Source: an uncultured Clostridia bacterium (lineage in GTDB: Bacteria > Bacillota > Clostridia > Oscillospirales > Acutalibacteraceae). Taken from it: DNA of 60,470 nucleotides. Under the pieces are notes generated by a model. That model was given only the letters and a program-made list of their open reading frames with translations, was not told the origin of the DNA and did no database searches. Both the position numbers and the translations under genes were made by a program. The DNA is taken from assembly GCA_937884975.1 (NCBI GenBank), contig CAKZZS010000057.1, forward strand, positions 1-60,470. The letters run 5' to 3'. Shown here piece after piece: positions 8,097-16,896 of this stretch (positions are counted from its first letter, which is position 1; each line of letters starts with the position of its first letter).

Positions 8097-8690
8097 TTAT
8101 TCGTCAACCTCTTTGGTAGCTTCATCTTCAGCTTCAGATACAGCCTCTTCAACTGCTTCCTTTTTCTTCGGGAAAAGGATTTTGTCAAAGGGAAAATAAA
8201 GGAAGAACTGAATTGCGCCGCAAACAGCGCCCGAAATGGAAATGGCAACGTTTTCAGCCATATGCCACTTTGTCTCAAAGAAAGTGATAAGAGTGGGTGA
8301 AAGCCAAGCCGAGAAGCAAATAAGAGCAATTGTAAATACAATATAAATCGGTAACGTAACAGCTATATTTGCGTCGGAATTAAAGGTTTTGTCCCTGTTG
8401 ATGAAAAACGAAACTATCTGCGCAATAACGTTCGCAAGATTTGCCGCAATAAACACGCCGAGTCCTGCAACGATAACGCCGTTTTCATCGGGTGCTTCAT
8501 TCTTGAAAATCCAGAATTCATACGCTCTGTGCAAAAATTCCTCTTTCATGGGAAGCTTGATTAAAAGCGGAAGGAAAATCTGGATAACAAAAGCCGCAAG
8601 GCTTACAACGATGAACTTGATAAACTGCCAGAGGGTTTCAACGCCCTTGCCCTTTGAAGCGGCAGCATTATCAATATTTTTAAGTCCCAT
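8097..8690 (-). CDS. GtrA-like membrane protein
   Basis: The 197-residue protein has four hydrophobic segments. The motif VIAQIVSFFINRDKTFNSD matches the GtrA signature (FFxNRxxTF). GtrA-family proteins are thought to move lipid-linked sugars across the membrane, or to assist glycosyltransferases that do so. The C-terminal tail is very acidic (EEAVSEAEDEATKEVDE), which is unusual. The ATG at 8690 lies eight bases after AAGGAG; an upstream GTG in frame lies inside that site and is rejected. No glycosyltransferase is adjacent, so its partner is not known. Confidence 0.85.
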   Translation of the reverse strand: MGLKNIDNAAASKGKGVETLWQFIKFIVVSLAAFVIQIFLPLLIKLPMKEEFLHRAYEFWIFKNEAPDENGVIVAGLGVFIAANLANVIAQIVSFFINRDKTFNSDANIAVTLPIYIVFTIALICFSAWLSPTLITFFETKWHMAENVAISISGAVCGAIQFFLYFPFDKILFPKKKEAVEEAVSEAEDEATKEVDE

Positions 8691-8834
8691 AATACACACT
8701 CCTTAAAAAATGTTTACCCATTTATTTTAACATAATAAATAAAAATTGTAAATAAAAACATTGTCTGAACGGTTTATTTTTAAAGACGGATATGTTAAAA
8801 TAGTATTTGTAATAAAAAATCAGGGGTACATATT

Positions 8835-9593
8835 ATGAAAAAGATGGTTTCGTGGAATGTAAACGGCATAAGAGCTTGTATTAACAAGGGCTTTCAGGAG
8901 GAATTCGAAAAGCTTGACGCGGATATTTTCTGTATTCAGGAAACAAAGGTCCAGAAGGGTCAGGTTGATTTTGCGCCCGAGGGTTATAACTGCTTCTGGA
9001 ATTATGCCGAAAAAAAGGGCTATTCCGGCGTTGCAATTTTTTCAAAGGAAAAGCCTTTGAGCATTAAATACGGTATGGACGACGCGTATTACGATACCGA
9101 GGGAAGAGTCATAACGCTTGAATTTGATAATTTTTACTTTGTCGGCTGTTATACTCCGAATGCGCAGGACGGTTTGAAAAGGCTGGATTTCCGTATGCAG
9201 TGGGAGGACAAATTCAGAGAGCACCTTTCAAATCTCAATGAAACAAAGCCAGTCATTTTCTGCGGTGACCTTAATGTTGCCCACAATGAAATCGACTTGA
9301 AAAACCCGAAGACAAACAGAGGTAATCCCGGTTTTTCCGATGAGGAAAGAGAGAAGTTTTCACTTTTGCTTGAAAGCGGCTTTACCGATTCGTTCAGGTA
9401 TTTTTATCCCGACCTTGAAAACGAATATTCCTGGTGGAGCTATCGCTTTCACGCAAGGGACAAGAACGTGGGCTGGAGAATTGACTATTTCTGCGTTTCC
9501 GATTCAATAAAGGAAAAGCTTTTGAGCGCAAAAATACATCAGGAAATCTTCGGCAGCGACCACTGCCCCGTTGAAATAGTAATTGATTTATAA
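8835..9593 (+). CDS. exoA: Exodeoxyribonuclease III (AP endonuclease)
   Basis: The 252-residue enzyme has the full exonuclease III/AP endonuclease signature set: SWNVNGIRAC (residues 5-14), FCIQETKVQ (about 32-40), GDLNVAHNEIDL (about 144-155), WWSYRFHARDKNVGWRIDYF, and the terminal GSDHCPV containing the catalytic His. It repairs abasic sites and 3'-blocked DNA ends. It is monocistronic, preceded by AGGGGT ten bases before the ATG, and ends at a long perfect terminator. Length and motifs are normal for the family. Confidence 0.96.
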   Translation: MKKMVSWNVNGIRACINKGFQEEFEKLDADIFCIQETKVQKGQVDFAPEGYNCFWNYAEKKGYSGVAIFSKEKPLSIKYGMDDAYYDTEGRVITLEFDNFYFVGCYTPNAQDGLKRLDFRMQWEDKFREHLSNLNETKPVIFCGDLNVAHNEIDLKNPKTNRGNPGFSDEEREKFSLLLESGFTDSFRYFYPDLENEYSWWSYRFHARDKNVGWRIDYFCVSDSIKEKLLSAKIHQEIFGSDHCPVEIVIDL

Positions 9594-9595
9594 AG

Positions 9596-9660
9596 AAAAA
9601 GAGTGAGATATTAGGGCTTAAACCTCCTTATCGGTATCGCCCTAATATCTCACTCTTTTT
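9596..9660. terminator. 22 bp perfect-stem bidirectional terminator
   Basis: AAAAAGAGTGAGATATTAGG plus GC pairs without a mismatch with its inverse at 9639-9660 across a 21-base loop. It separates exoA from the convergent DUF1287 gene. Confidence 0.9.
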
Positions 9661-10397
9661 TAATCATGCCAGGCAATTAGAACGCTTTCGTCAATTTTTG
9701 AAGCGTCAAAGCGGTAATGCCCCGTCACCTGACGTATTTCAAGATAATCCTGTTCCCTGTTCAGTTGGTCGGTGTTGTGGATGACAAACGCCTGACCTTT
9801 TTTATTTCTCCTGTCGGAAATTATCCCTATATGCTCATCCGACTCAAAAACAACTATATCCCCCGGCTGCCACTGTGAAATATCGTTTATGTCGGTTGTA
9901 AGCGAAACGGCGTAGAGGTCAAAAAACACTCTTAAATTTCTTACACGGCGAAAATCGATATTCGGGTCAGGCGTCGCCGCGGCAGGATATTTATCGGGGT
10001 TTCGTTGAATATCCATATCAACCATATCCTTTAAGCAATAGCCTGCGTTTTTAAACGCTCGCCAAACGACGTCGGTACAAACTCCGATGTCATCAGGCGG
10101 ATAGCCGCCCTTGAAATAGGTTATATCGTATACGGGATGAGCGAGCGCGTCCGCACGCGCTCCGAGAAGAATATCGGTATAGTCATCCTCGCCGTTTTCA
10201 TTAAAATCGACAGCGCTTTTCACCGTTTCAATATTAAAATGCTCCGACGTATAATAATCCGGCTCCTTTTGCGGAGCGGTTTCAATCACCTCAACGGGAT
10301 ATTTGCCGTTTAAATAAAAAATGCCCACGATAAAGAACACCGCCGTCAAAAAGACCTCGGCAACAGTTATCCCAAGCACCTTAAAAAATGTTTTCAA
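9660..10397 (-). CDS. DUF1287 exported protein (NlpC/P60-like)
   Basis: This 245-residue protein has an N-terminal membrane or signal segment (VAEVFLTAVFFIVGIFYL) and a DUF1287 domain. That domain contains DDIGVCTDVVWRAFKNAGY with a conserved Cys, WQPGDIVVFESDEHIGII with a conserved His, and a late IHNTDQ. The Cys/His order and PGDIV motif resemble NlpC/P60 amidase folds, so peptidoglycan hydrolysis is a reasonable guess, but DUF1287 has no assigned reaction that I know. The start appears to be TTG with a GGTGAG site upstream. Confidence 0.8.
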   Translation of the reverse strand: MKTFFKVLGITVAEVFLTAVFFIVGIFYLNGKYPVEVIETAPQKEPDYYTSEHFNIETVKSAVDFNENGEDDYTDILLGARADALAHPVYDITYFKGGYPPDDIGVCTDVVWRAFKNAGYCLKDMVDMDIQRNPDKYPAAATPDPNIDFRRVRNLRVFFDLYAVSLTTDINDISQWQPGDIVVFESDEHIGIISDRRNKKGQAFVIHNTDQLNREQDYLEIRQVTGHYRFDASKIDESVLIAWHD

Positions 10398-10460
10398 CTC
10401 TTCTCACCCACAACAATAATATCACATACTATTTAATTAAACAAGAAAAAATGAAAAATT

Positions 10461-10490
10461 AAAGCCTCATTCCAACGGAATGAGGCTTTT
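10461..10490 (-). terminator. Terminator of the TTP-repeat surface protein gene
   Basis: AAAGCCTCATTCC pairs with GGAATGAGGCTTT across a three-base loop, with A/T runs on both sides. Confidence 0.85.
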
Positions 10491-10526
10491 ATAAATTAAA
10501 CTCAAATTAAAATGCTAAGAGTTAAA

Positions 10527-11423
10527 TCAGTCTTCGTTCTTCTTTCTTGTAAGTACGAAAGCAACGCCTGCAACAACTGCAAGAGCAGCAACTGCAGCTA
10601 CGGGAGCTGTATCAGCTGTCTTGGGGATATTTGTTGTGTTACCGGGAGTTGTAGGTGTTGTGGGTGTTGTGGGAGTTGTAGGAGTTGTGGGAGTAGTGGG
10701 AGTTGTGCTTCCGCTGCCGTCATCCGTGTCGCCGCCTAAACCTAAAAGACCCATAATCATATCAAGACCGGGGATATTGCCAAGGAGATCCGTAATAGAA
10801 CCGAGATCGCCGAGGCCGCCGAAAAGACCCGAAAGAGAGTCAAGGCTCGGAATAGCACCCTTAACGCCGTCAAAGAGCTGACCGATGCTTGATTTAGCGC
10901 CTTCGCCGAAGTTGCCTAAATCAAAATCGCCGAGATTTGAGAAGATGTTCTTGAAGGTATCGGTAAGTCCGCCGAGGTCAATGCCGCTGCCGCTGCCGCC
11001 TTCGCCGCTGTCGCCGCTGCCTGAACCGTCATCGGGAAGCTGGGCGCTGTCAACAACTGCCTGAAGCTCATTCTTCTGATCCGTAGTAAGAACTTCGTCA
11101 TCAACAAGATTGCTAAGGATAATGTTAGCCTGGTCAATGTCAAGCTTGCCGTCTTCAAGCATAAACTTAAGAATCTGGCCCATTTCTTCAGTTGTGATGG
11201 TCTGCTCGGGATCATCAGACGTGTTATAAATGCCTGCTGTGTAAAGAATAGTAGCAATGCTCTCTATTCCGCTGCCGTCATCCGTAACAGGACGTCCGGT
11301 AACGCCGGAAAGCTTTACAAGGAAAGCGCTTCTTGAATAACCGGGTACTTCAGAAGCAAAAGCTACAACGCAGCAAGTGAGTACCATTGCAAGTGCAACT
11401 ACAATACTTAATACTTTTTTCAT
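10527..11423 (-). CDS. Secreted protein with TTP repeats and C-terminal anchor
   Basis: The 298-residue protein has a Sec signal peptide (KKVLSIVVALAMVLTCCVVAFA), a globular region that might carry EF-hand/dockerin-like segments (no motif proven), a Gly/Ser/Asp-rich part, seven TTP repeats, and a C-terminal NIPKTADTAPVAAVAALAVV segment followed by RKKNED. This end resembles a sortase-type signal (IPKTAD in place of LPxTG) or a simple membrane anchor. It is probably displayed on the surface. The ATG at 11423 follows AAAGGTG; an upstream in-frame TTG would place that site inside the gene. The function of the globular part is unknown. Confidence 0.8.
   Translation of the reverse strand: MKKVLSIVVALAMVLTCCVVAFASEVPGYSRSAFLVKLSGVTGRPVTDDGSGIESIATILYTAGIYNTSDDPEQTITTEEMGQILKFMLEDGKLDIDQANIILSNLVDDEVLTTDQKNELQAVVDSAQLPDDGSGSGDSGEGGSGSGIDLGGLTDTFKNIFSNLGDFDLGNFGEGAKSSIGQLFDGVKGAIPSLDSLSGLFGGLGDLGSITDLLGNIPGLDMIMGLLGLGGDTDDGSGSTTPTTPTTPTTPTTPTTPTTPGNTTNIPKTADTAPVAAVAALAVVAGVAFVLTRKKNED
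10644..10706 (-). repeat. Seven 9-base tandem repeats coding for TTP
   Basis: GGGAGTTGT-type units repeat seven times in register within the surface protein gene. They encode a Thr-Thr-Pro cell-wall-spanning linker. Copy number could vary by slippage. Confidence 0.9.
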
Positions 11424-11492
11424 AGTGTTCACCTTTCTCAATTTGAGTTAATTTTCTGTTACAGGGCATAATTACCCCTATATACATAATGA

Positions 11493-11521
11493 ATTATACA
11501 TAATTTTTTTTGCAAAGTCAA
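11493..11521 (-). promoter_or_regulatory. Sigma-A promoter of the TTP-repeat surface protein
   Basis: Reading leftwards, TTGACT (11521-11516) is followed after 17 bases by TATAAT (11498-11493). This near-consensus promoter implies strong vegetative expression. The leader to the ATG is about 65 bases. Confidence 0.8.
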
Positions 11522-11682
11522 CACATATTTTCATTTTTATTAAGGATTTTTTGTATTTTTCGGCTTTTTAACATTCCTTTTTTAGGTACTTTTACATATT
11601 TTACCGCTTTTGCATAAATATTCCTTTAAAGAAATATAAATATACCGAGCCATTTTACAACAAAAGAAAAGGAGAGAGTCAA

Positions 11683-13209
11683 ATGGATTTTTCACTCAAA
11701 AAAGAAAACATTTCAAATATTGTCAGCGTTTATGACTCAAATATTTCGCAGAATATTGACAGCGACATAACGCTGCCCGAATACGTTGACGACATTGAAA
11801 CCGTACTAAATTGCTTTCTTACGGGAGAAATCGAAACATCTTCATTTAACGACGGCAGGATAACCGTTGAAGGTTACGCGCTCATAAGGCTGATTTATAC
11901 TTCAAAGAACGGAACGCTTCACTGCTTTGAAAGCACGGTTCCGTTTTCAAGGTTTGCCGACGCGCAAAATGTCGAAGCAAACGACTGTTTGAGTATTAGC
12001 GCCTGTACCCAGTATGTCAACTGCCGCCTTGTAAACCCAAGGAGATTTGACATTCACGGGAACATAGTTATTTCCGTTAAGGCGTCAAGAATTACTAATC
12101 AGTCGGTTATAAACAGCGTCGAGGGAGCAGGACTTCAGGCGAGATGCCGGACCGTTGAGGTGAGCAATGCCTGCGCAGTCAGCGAAAAGGCGTTTTCATT
12201 AAGCGAGGTTCTTGAGCTTTCGGAGGATTCACCGTCAATTGCGCAGATTATAAGCATAAACGCCTCTCCCGACCTGAGTGAAACAAAGCTCATTTCTCAA
12301 AAGGCGCTTGTAAAGGGCGATATGACGCTTGACGTTTACTACATTGCAGACGACAAGCAGGATAAGGTCTGCTGCGCTCAATTCACCCTGCCGATAAGTC
12401 AGATAGTTGAAACCGAGGGCGGCGACGAAGGGTGTTGCTCACAGACGTCGGTAACGGTTTGCTCGGTTAATTACACCGTCAGGGCGGATTCGCTCGGAGC
12501 AATAAGGCTTCTTGACGTTTCCGTAGGCGCAAGAGCGAAGGTCAGCGTTTTTAAAAACGAGGAAATACAAATTATTTCTGACGCTTACTCGACAGAGTAC
12601 GAAATTGAGTGCGAAAGAAAAAATATTCAGGCGCGCTGTCTTAAGGATCAGTTCTCCGACACCTGCCTTTGCAGAACGGGTTTTTCGTCAACCGGAAAAG
12701 AAATAGCCAACGTGCTTTCGCTTCTGACGAGGGAGCTTACGTCAAACACCTCAAGGCGCGACGGAAAGCTGATTATTAACGGAACGGTGCGCGCAGGTCT
12801 TATTATTGAATACTCCGACGGCGAAAAGGGTTATATTGAAAAGACTCTTGAATACGAATATTCACGCGAGGAGGGAAATGAAGAGTTTATATGCGAAAAA
12901 TCAGTTCGCGTGAACGCATCAAGCTTTCTTGTCACCTCCCCTACGAACATTGACGTTAGGGTTGAAATAGAAATCGAAGCGTGCGTTTTTAAGGAAGAGT
13001 GTTTAGCGGCAATTACGGATATAGCAGTTAAGGAAGACTGCAAAAAAACGCCCTGCAGAGCGGCAATTACGCTTTACTACCCGAATAAAGACGAGTCAAT
13101 TTGGGACATCGCCAAAAGATATAACACAACGGTTACGGCTATAACTGAAGAAAACCGGCTTGAGGAAGGCGCAGGAAAATGCCGTATGCTGATGATACCG
13201 AGAATGTAA
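11683..13209 (+). CDS. sipL: SipL-like SPOCS (DUF3794)/LysM spore coat morphogenesis protein
   Basis: The 508-residue protein has repeated DUF3794/SPOCS-type domains over about residues 30-440. A C-terminal LysM domain follows (DESIWDIAKRYNTTVTAI..LMIPRM). This architecture is that of Clostridioides difficile SipL, which binds SpoIVA through its LysM domain and ties the coat to the forespore surface, doing the job of Bacillus SpoVID. The next gene is spoIVA itself, 14 bases downstream, which strongly supports the call. The ATG follows AAGGAGAG at good spacing. Confidence 0.9.
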   Translation: MDFSLKKENISNIVSVYDSNISQNIDSDITLPEYVDDIETVLNCFLTGEIETSSFNDGRITVEGYALIRLIYTSKNGTLHCFESTVPFSRFADAQNVEANDCLSISACTQYVNCRLVNPRRFDIHGNIVISVKASRITNQSVINSVEGAGLQARCRTVEVSNACAVSEKAFSLSEVLELSEDSPSIAQIISINASPDLSETKLISQKALVKGDMTLDVYYIADDKQDKVCCAQFTLPISQIVETEGGDEGCCSQTSVTVCSVNYTVRADSLGAIRLLDVSVGARAKVSVFKNEEIQIISDAYSTEYEIECERKNIQARCLKDQFSDTCLCRTGFSSTGKEIANVLSLLTRELTSNTSRRDGKLIINGTVRAGLIIEYSDGEKGYIEKTLEYEYSREEGNEEFICEKSVRVNASSFLVTSPTNIDVRVEIEIEACVFKEECLAAITDIAVKEDCKKTPCRAAITLYYPNKDESIWDIAKRYNTTVTAITEENRLEEGAGKCRMLMIPRM

Positions 13210-13223
13210 AGGAGGAGTCGATA

Positions 13224-14702
13224 ATGGACAACAGAAGTATTTATCAGGACATTGCAAAACGTACGGGCGGCGATATATATGTAGGCGTAGTGGGACCAGT
13301 GAGAACGGGAAAATCCACCTTTATAAAGCGTTTTATGGACACTCTTGTGCTTCCGAATATAGAAAATGACTCGTTCCGTACAAGAGCCAACGACGAGCTT
13401 CCGCAATCCTCGGCAGGAAAAACAATTATGACCACAGAGCCGAAATTTGTTCCCGAGGAAGCGGTTGAGGTGACGCTTGAGGACAACGCGGTAATGAAAG
13501 TAAGAATGGTTGACTGCGTGGGCTTCATTGTACCCTCAAGCATAGGTTATATCGAGGACTCAAATCCGAGAATGGTCAAAACTCCTTGGTTTGACGAAGA
13601 AATTCCGTTTGACAAAGCGGCTGAAATCGGCACCCAAAAGGTTATAAACGAGCATTCAACAATAGGTCTTGTCGTCACGACTGACGGCTCCTTCAGCGAA
13701 ATTCCCCGTGAGGAATACGAAAAGGCGGAAGAAAGAGCAATAAACGAGCTGCTTTCTATAAACAAGCCGTTTATTGTCCTGCTCAACTGCTCAAATCCGT
13801 CGTCTGACGCGTCAAGAGCGCTTGCAAGAGATTTGACGGAAAAATATTCCGTCCCCGTTTTCCCGGTAAACTGCCTTGAAATGAGCGAAAAGGAAATAAA
13901 GGAAATCCTTACGCAAATACTTTTTGAATTTCCGATTAAGGAAATAAGCATTGACCTTCCCGGTTGGATTACCTCCCTGCCCTCCGACCACTGGCTAAAG
14001 AGCAAGGTGTACGGCGCAATAAGCGAGTCCTCCAAAAAGATGGCTCACGTCAGGGACGCGGCTATACTTGCGGACGAGATGAACGAATGCGAATACATTA
14101 GGGACGCTTCCATAAATAAAATTAACCTCGGGGACGGAAGCGTTGAGGTGAACGCAGCGCTTGAAAGGGATTTGTTCTATAAAATAATCGCCGAGCAAAC
14201 AGGACTTGAAATTGACGGCGAGCAAAGTCTTATGAAAAGCATAAAAGACCTGTCCGAAAGCAAAAAGGCGTTTGACAAATTCAAGAATGCGCTTGATGAG
14301 GTTGAGGCGACCGGCTACGGAATAGTTATGCCGTCACTTGACGAATTGAGCCTTGATGAGCCCGAAATAGTAAGGCAGGGCGGAAGATACGGCGTGCGCC
14401 TTCGCGCAACCGCTCCGTCAATTCACATGATGAAAACCAATATCGCAACGGAGGTAGCTCCGATAGTCGGCAGCGAAAGCCAGTCCGAGGAGCTTGTAAA
14501 ATTCCTGCTTGAGGAATTTTCGGAGGACCCGAGCAAGATCTGGGAGTCAAATATTTTCGGCAAGACTCTTAACGAGCTTGTCAACGAAGGTCTGCGTAAC
14601 AAGCTTTTGCATATGCCGACCGAGGCGAGAATGAAATTCCAGGAAACGCTTGAACGGGTTATTAACGAAGGCTGCAACGGACTTATTTGTATAATAATAT
14701 AA
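13224..14702 (+). CDS. spoIVA: Stage IV sporulation ATPase SpoIVA
   Basis: This 492-residue protein, the same length as B. subtilis SpoIVA, begins with MDNRSIYQDIAKRTGGDIY. It has a Walker A motif GPVRTGKST at residues 24-32 and the family end GCNGLICIII. SpoIVA hydrolyses ATP to polymerise irreversibly on the forespore, forming the basement layer of the coat. I chose the ATG at 13224 because a perfect AAAGGAGG lies eight bases before it and the length then matches the family. It is co-transcribed with sipL, so scaffold and partner are made together. Confidence 0.96.
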   Translation: MDNRSIYQDIAKRTGGDIYVGVVGPVRTGKSTFIKRFMDTLVLPNIENDSFRTRANDELPQSSAGKTIMTTEPKFVPEEAVEVTLEDNAVMKVRMVDCVGFIVPSSIGYIEDSNPRMVKTPWFDEEIPFDKAAEIGTQKVINEHSTIGLVVTTDGSFSEIPREEYEKAEERAINELLSINKPFIVLLNCSNPSSDASRALARDLTEKYSVPVFPVNCLEMSEKEIKEILTQILFEFPIKEISIDLPGWITSLPSDHWLKSKVYGAISESSKKMAHVRDAAILADEMNECEYIRDASINKINLGDGSVEVNAALERDLFYKIIAEQTGLEIDGEQSLMKSIKDLSESKKAFDKFKNALDEVEATGYGIVMPSLDELSLDEPEIVRQGGRYGVRLRATAPSIHMMKTNIATEVAPIVGSESQSEELVKFLLEEFSEDPSKIWESNIFGKTLNELVNEGLRNKLLHMPTEARMKFQETLERVINEGCNGLICIII

Positions 14703-15147
14703 TTGTGGTTTTTATGGGGACGGGTTATCCGTCCCCTATGATTTTTAAAATTAAATATTATCGTAGGGGCTGGGTTCCCCAGCCCGTTAATTTTCATCTG
14801 ACTTTACTGGCGGATAATATCCGCCACTACGGGTTTTTATAATCATTCTCATACCCTGTAGGGGTGGGTTTCCACGCCCCCCGTTTACCGCTTTTGCGGC
14901 AAATTGTCGCCAAAGGCGACAACGGGACGTCGAGGTTACGGCTTCGCCATTACCCTTTTGTCCGCTTTGCGGACATTTCCCCTATCAGGGGAATCTCACT
15001 GTCTCCTACACACCTCATCCGAGCTCGCAAGCTCGCCCACCTTCCCCTCAAGGGGAAGGCTCTTTAAGGTTGAGATTCTTCGCTGCGCTCAGAATGGCAA
15101 GAAAAAGCTCCCCTTGTACAGGGGAGCCGTTATAATTATTTATTGTT
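14703..15147. repeat. Cluster of short interspersed hairpin repeats between spoIVA and a GPH transporter
   Basis: This 445-base stretch has no credible gene. From left to right it holds hairpins GGGGACGG/CCGTCCCC (14716-14736), GGGCTGGG/CCCAGCCC (about 14767-14786), TGGCGGATA/TATCCGCCA (about 14809-14826) and GGGGTGGG/CCACGCCCC (about 14861-14880). Next come GCGGCAAATTGTCGCC-type and GTCCGCTTTGCGGAC units, an ACCTCATC..CTTCCCCTCAAGGGGAAG unit (about 15012-15058), and a GGTTGAGATTCTTC repeat (15068-15099). Most are flanked by CGTAGGGG or CTACGGG. They look like stacked REP-like elements. Confidence 0.8.
15103..15128 (-). terminator. Terminator of the GPH transporter gene
   Basis: On the minus strand GGCTCCCC pairs with GGGGAGC and is followed by TTTTTC. 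It lies 20 bases beyond the transporter stop codon. Confidence 0.65.
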
Positions 15148-16701
15148 TCATTCGTCTATACCGTCTGTCTCTTCGGTTTCAACGGGGAGGGCGCTTTCTG
15201 CTTCATTCGCCTTGATTTTTTCAAGGCGTCTGACTGCAAGCTCCTCATTCATCTGCTCCTTGAACTTACCGTGAATCGGGAAGAACAGAAGCGTAATTCC
15301 GTAAAGGAAACGGGCAATTGCAGGAACAACCGAGAACAGGAAGAAGAAACCGAAAAGAACGTTCGGTTCAGTCGCCCTTATAACGTTACCGAGCTCATCC
15401 TTCTGCGCGGTGTAACCTATCCAAGTGATAACTGCGCCGCCGAGAAGACCCATAACCGAATTTGAAAGCTTCTGGAAATAACCGCTGACGGTTGCAACAA
15501 GCGCTTCGTTTCTTACGCCGGTTTTCCACTCGCTGTAGTCGTAAACATCGCCCTGAAGAATAGCGCCGCAAACATTGAGAACGCCGTTCGGGAAGCCGGC
15601 AAGCGTAAGAAGAACCGTGGTTACGGCAAGCGCGACATACTGGTTACTGATATTCTTATAGGGATTAACAAGGAACAGTATAAAGTAGAACACGCCCGCG
15701 AAAATTCCGCCGAGGGCAGCCGCATTTCTTGCGCCGATTTTTCTTGCGATTTTAGGAGCAAGAGGCGTCATAAAGTAAGCGGGAATACCCGTAAACAGAC
15801 TGCAGAGAACCGCATTCGAAAGCTTACCCGTATTATGAAGCCAGAAAAAGCTCTCATTCGTAGCGCCGACAGACTTGAAGCCTGCAAAGAACGAGGAAAG
15901 AAGAAGAATGAACAAGGGTTTGTTCTTAAACGCGTTCTTAAACGACTGCCAAATACTGATTTGCTGCATATCGTCCTTATTCGCAAGCGGTACGCGCTCT
16001 CTTAACGCCTTGAAACCGTAAATCGCGGTTGCGCCGGCTATTACCGCCATTACTATTGCAAAATATGTGTAGACGCTCTGCATACCGATTTTTCCCTTTG
16101 AAGCGCCGGGAAGGAAATCGACAAAGAACGGAACAAGGCTTGTAATATATGTACCGAAAAGCTCAAAGAACTTACTTGTACCTATAAGGCTGTCACGCTC
16201 GCGGATATTGGGCGTGATATTGTAAAGCAGTATATTCCACGCGTTAAAGTAGGACATACCGAGATTAAATACGAAAATTCCGACAATTGCCCAGATAATT
16301 CTTGAAGCGTTTGTTTCAAGAAATACGGGAGCGGAGAAAAGCATAACGCTCGCGATTGCCCAGAAAGGCGTGGGCAAAAGAAGATAAGGACGAAGTCTTC
16401 CCCAACGGGTTCTTGTTCGGTCAATGATAAGGCCCGAAATCGAGTCGTCAGCCGCGTCGTAAAGGGACTCAATGAACACAATAAGACCGTATGCCGAGCC
16501 GGACAGCCCGAGGAAGCTTATCATAAAGAACTGCCTGTACGCGCCTGCATACTGGTTAAGGTTCTTCTGACCGAAGGTAGTTAAAAGAAACGCAACTATC
16601 TCACGGGGTCGAAGATAACGTCTGTTTGATATTTTGTCCGCTTCGTTGACTATTGACTCATCCTCCGAAATTTCAACTGCGGTGGTCTGAACGTCGTCCA
16701 A
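15148..16701 (-). CDS. GPH-family sugar:cation symporter
   Basis: The 517-residue polytopic protein has about twelve hydrophobic segments. It carries the glycoside-pentoside-hexuronide symporter signature ADDSISGLIIDRTRTRWGRL after the second segment, matching MelB/XylP-type carriers. It probably imports a glycoside or uronide with a cation. A soluble N-terminal extension of about 35 residues and an acidic C-terminal tail are present. I favour the TTG at 16701, because AGGATGTGAT (one change from AGGAGGTGAT) lies just before it; a GTG at 16719 is the alternative. It is monocistronic, so the substrate cannot be deduced from neighbours. Confidence 0.88.
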   Translation of the reverse strand: MDDVQTTAVEISEDESIVNEADKISNRRYLRPREIVAFLLTTFGQKNLNQYAGAYRQFFMISFLGLSGSAYGLIVFIESLYDAADDSISGLIIDRTRTRWGRLRPYLLLPTPFWAIASVMLFSAPVFLETNASRIIWAIVGIFVFNLGMSYFNAWNILLYNITPNIRERDSLIGTSKFFELFGTYITSLVPFFVDFLPGASKGKIGMQSVYTYFAIVMAVIAGATAIYGFKALRERVPLANKDDMQQISIWQSFKNAFKNKPLFILLLSSFFAGFKSVGATNESFFWLHNTGKLSNAVLCSLFTGIPAYFMTPLAPKIARKIGARNAAALGGIFAGVFYFILFLVNPYKNISNQYVALAVTTVLLTLAGFPNGVLNVCGAILQGDVYDYSEWKTGVRNEALVATVSGYFQKLSNSVMGLLGGAVITWIGYTAQKDELGNVIRATEPNVLFGFFFLFSVVPAIARFLYGITLLFFPIHGKFKEQMNEELAVRRLEKIKANEAESALPVETEETDGIDE

Positions 16702-16801
16702 AAAATCACATCCTGTCACAAAAATCTATAAAAAAGGTAAATTTCAATTTAACATTTTAATGTTATCATATTAAAAGAAAAAATACAAGAGGAATTTATT
16801 G

Positions 16802-16896
16802 ATTTACGGCACCTCATCAGTCGCATAAATGCGACAGCTTCCCCTCAAGGGGAAGCCGACAGAGGTTGAGATTCTTCGCCTACGGCTCGGAATGAC
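16802..16896. repeat. Composite interspersed repeat abutting rnhA
   Basis: An ACCTCATCAG..GCGAC hairpin, then CTTCCCCTCAAGGGGAAG, then the GGTTGAGATTCTTCG..GGAATGAC repeat. The order is the same as at 15012-15099. The last bases run into the rnhA stop codon (16896-16898). Confidence 0.8.
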
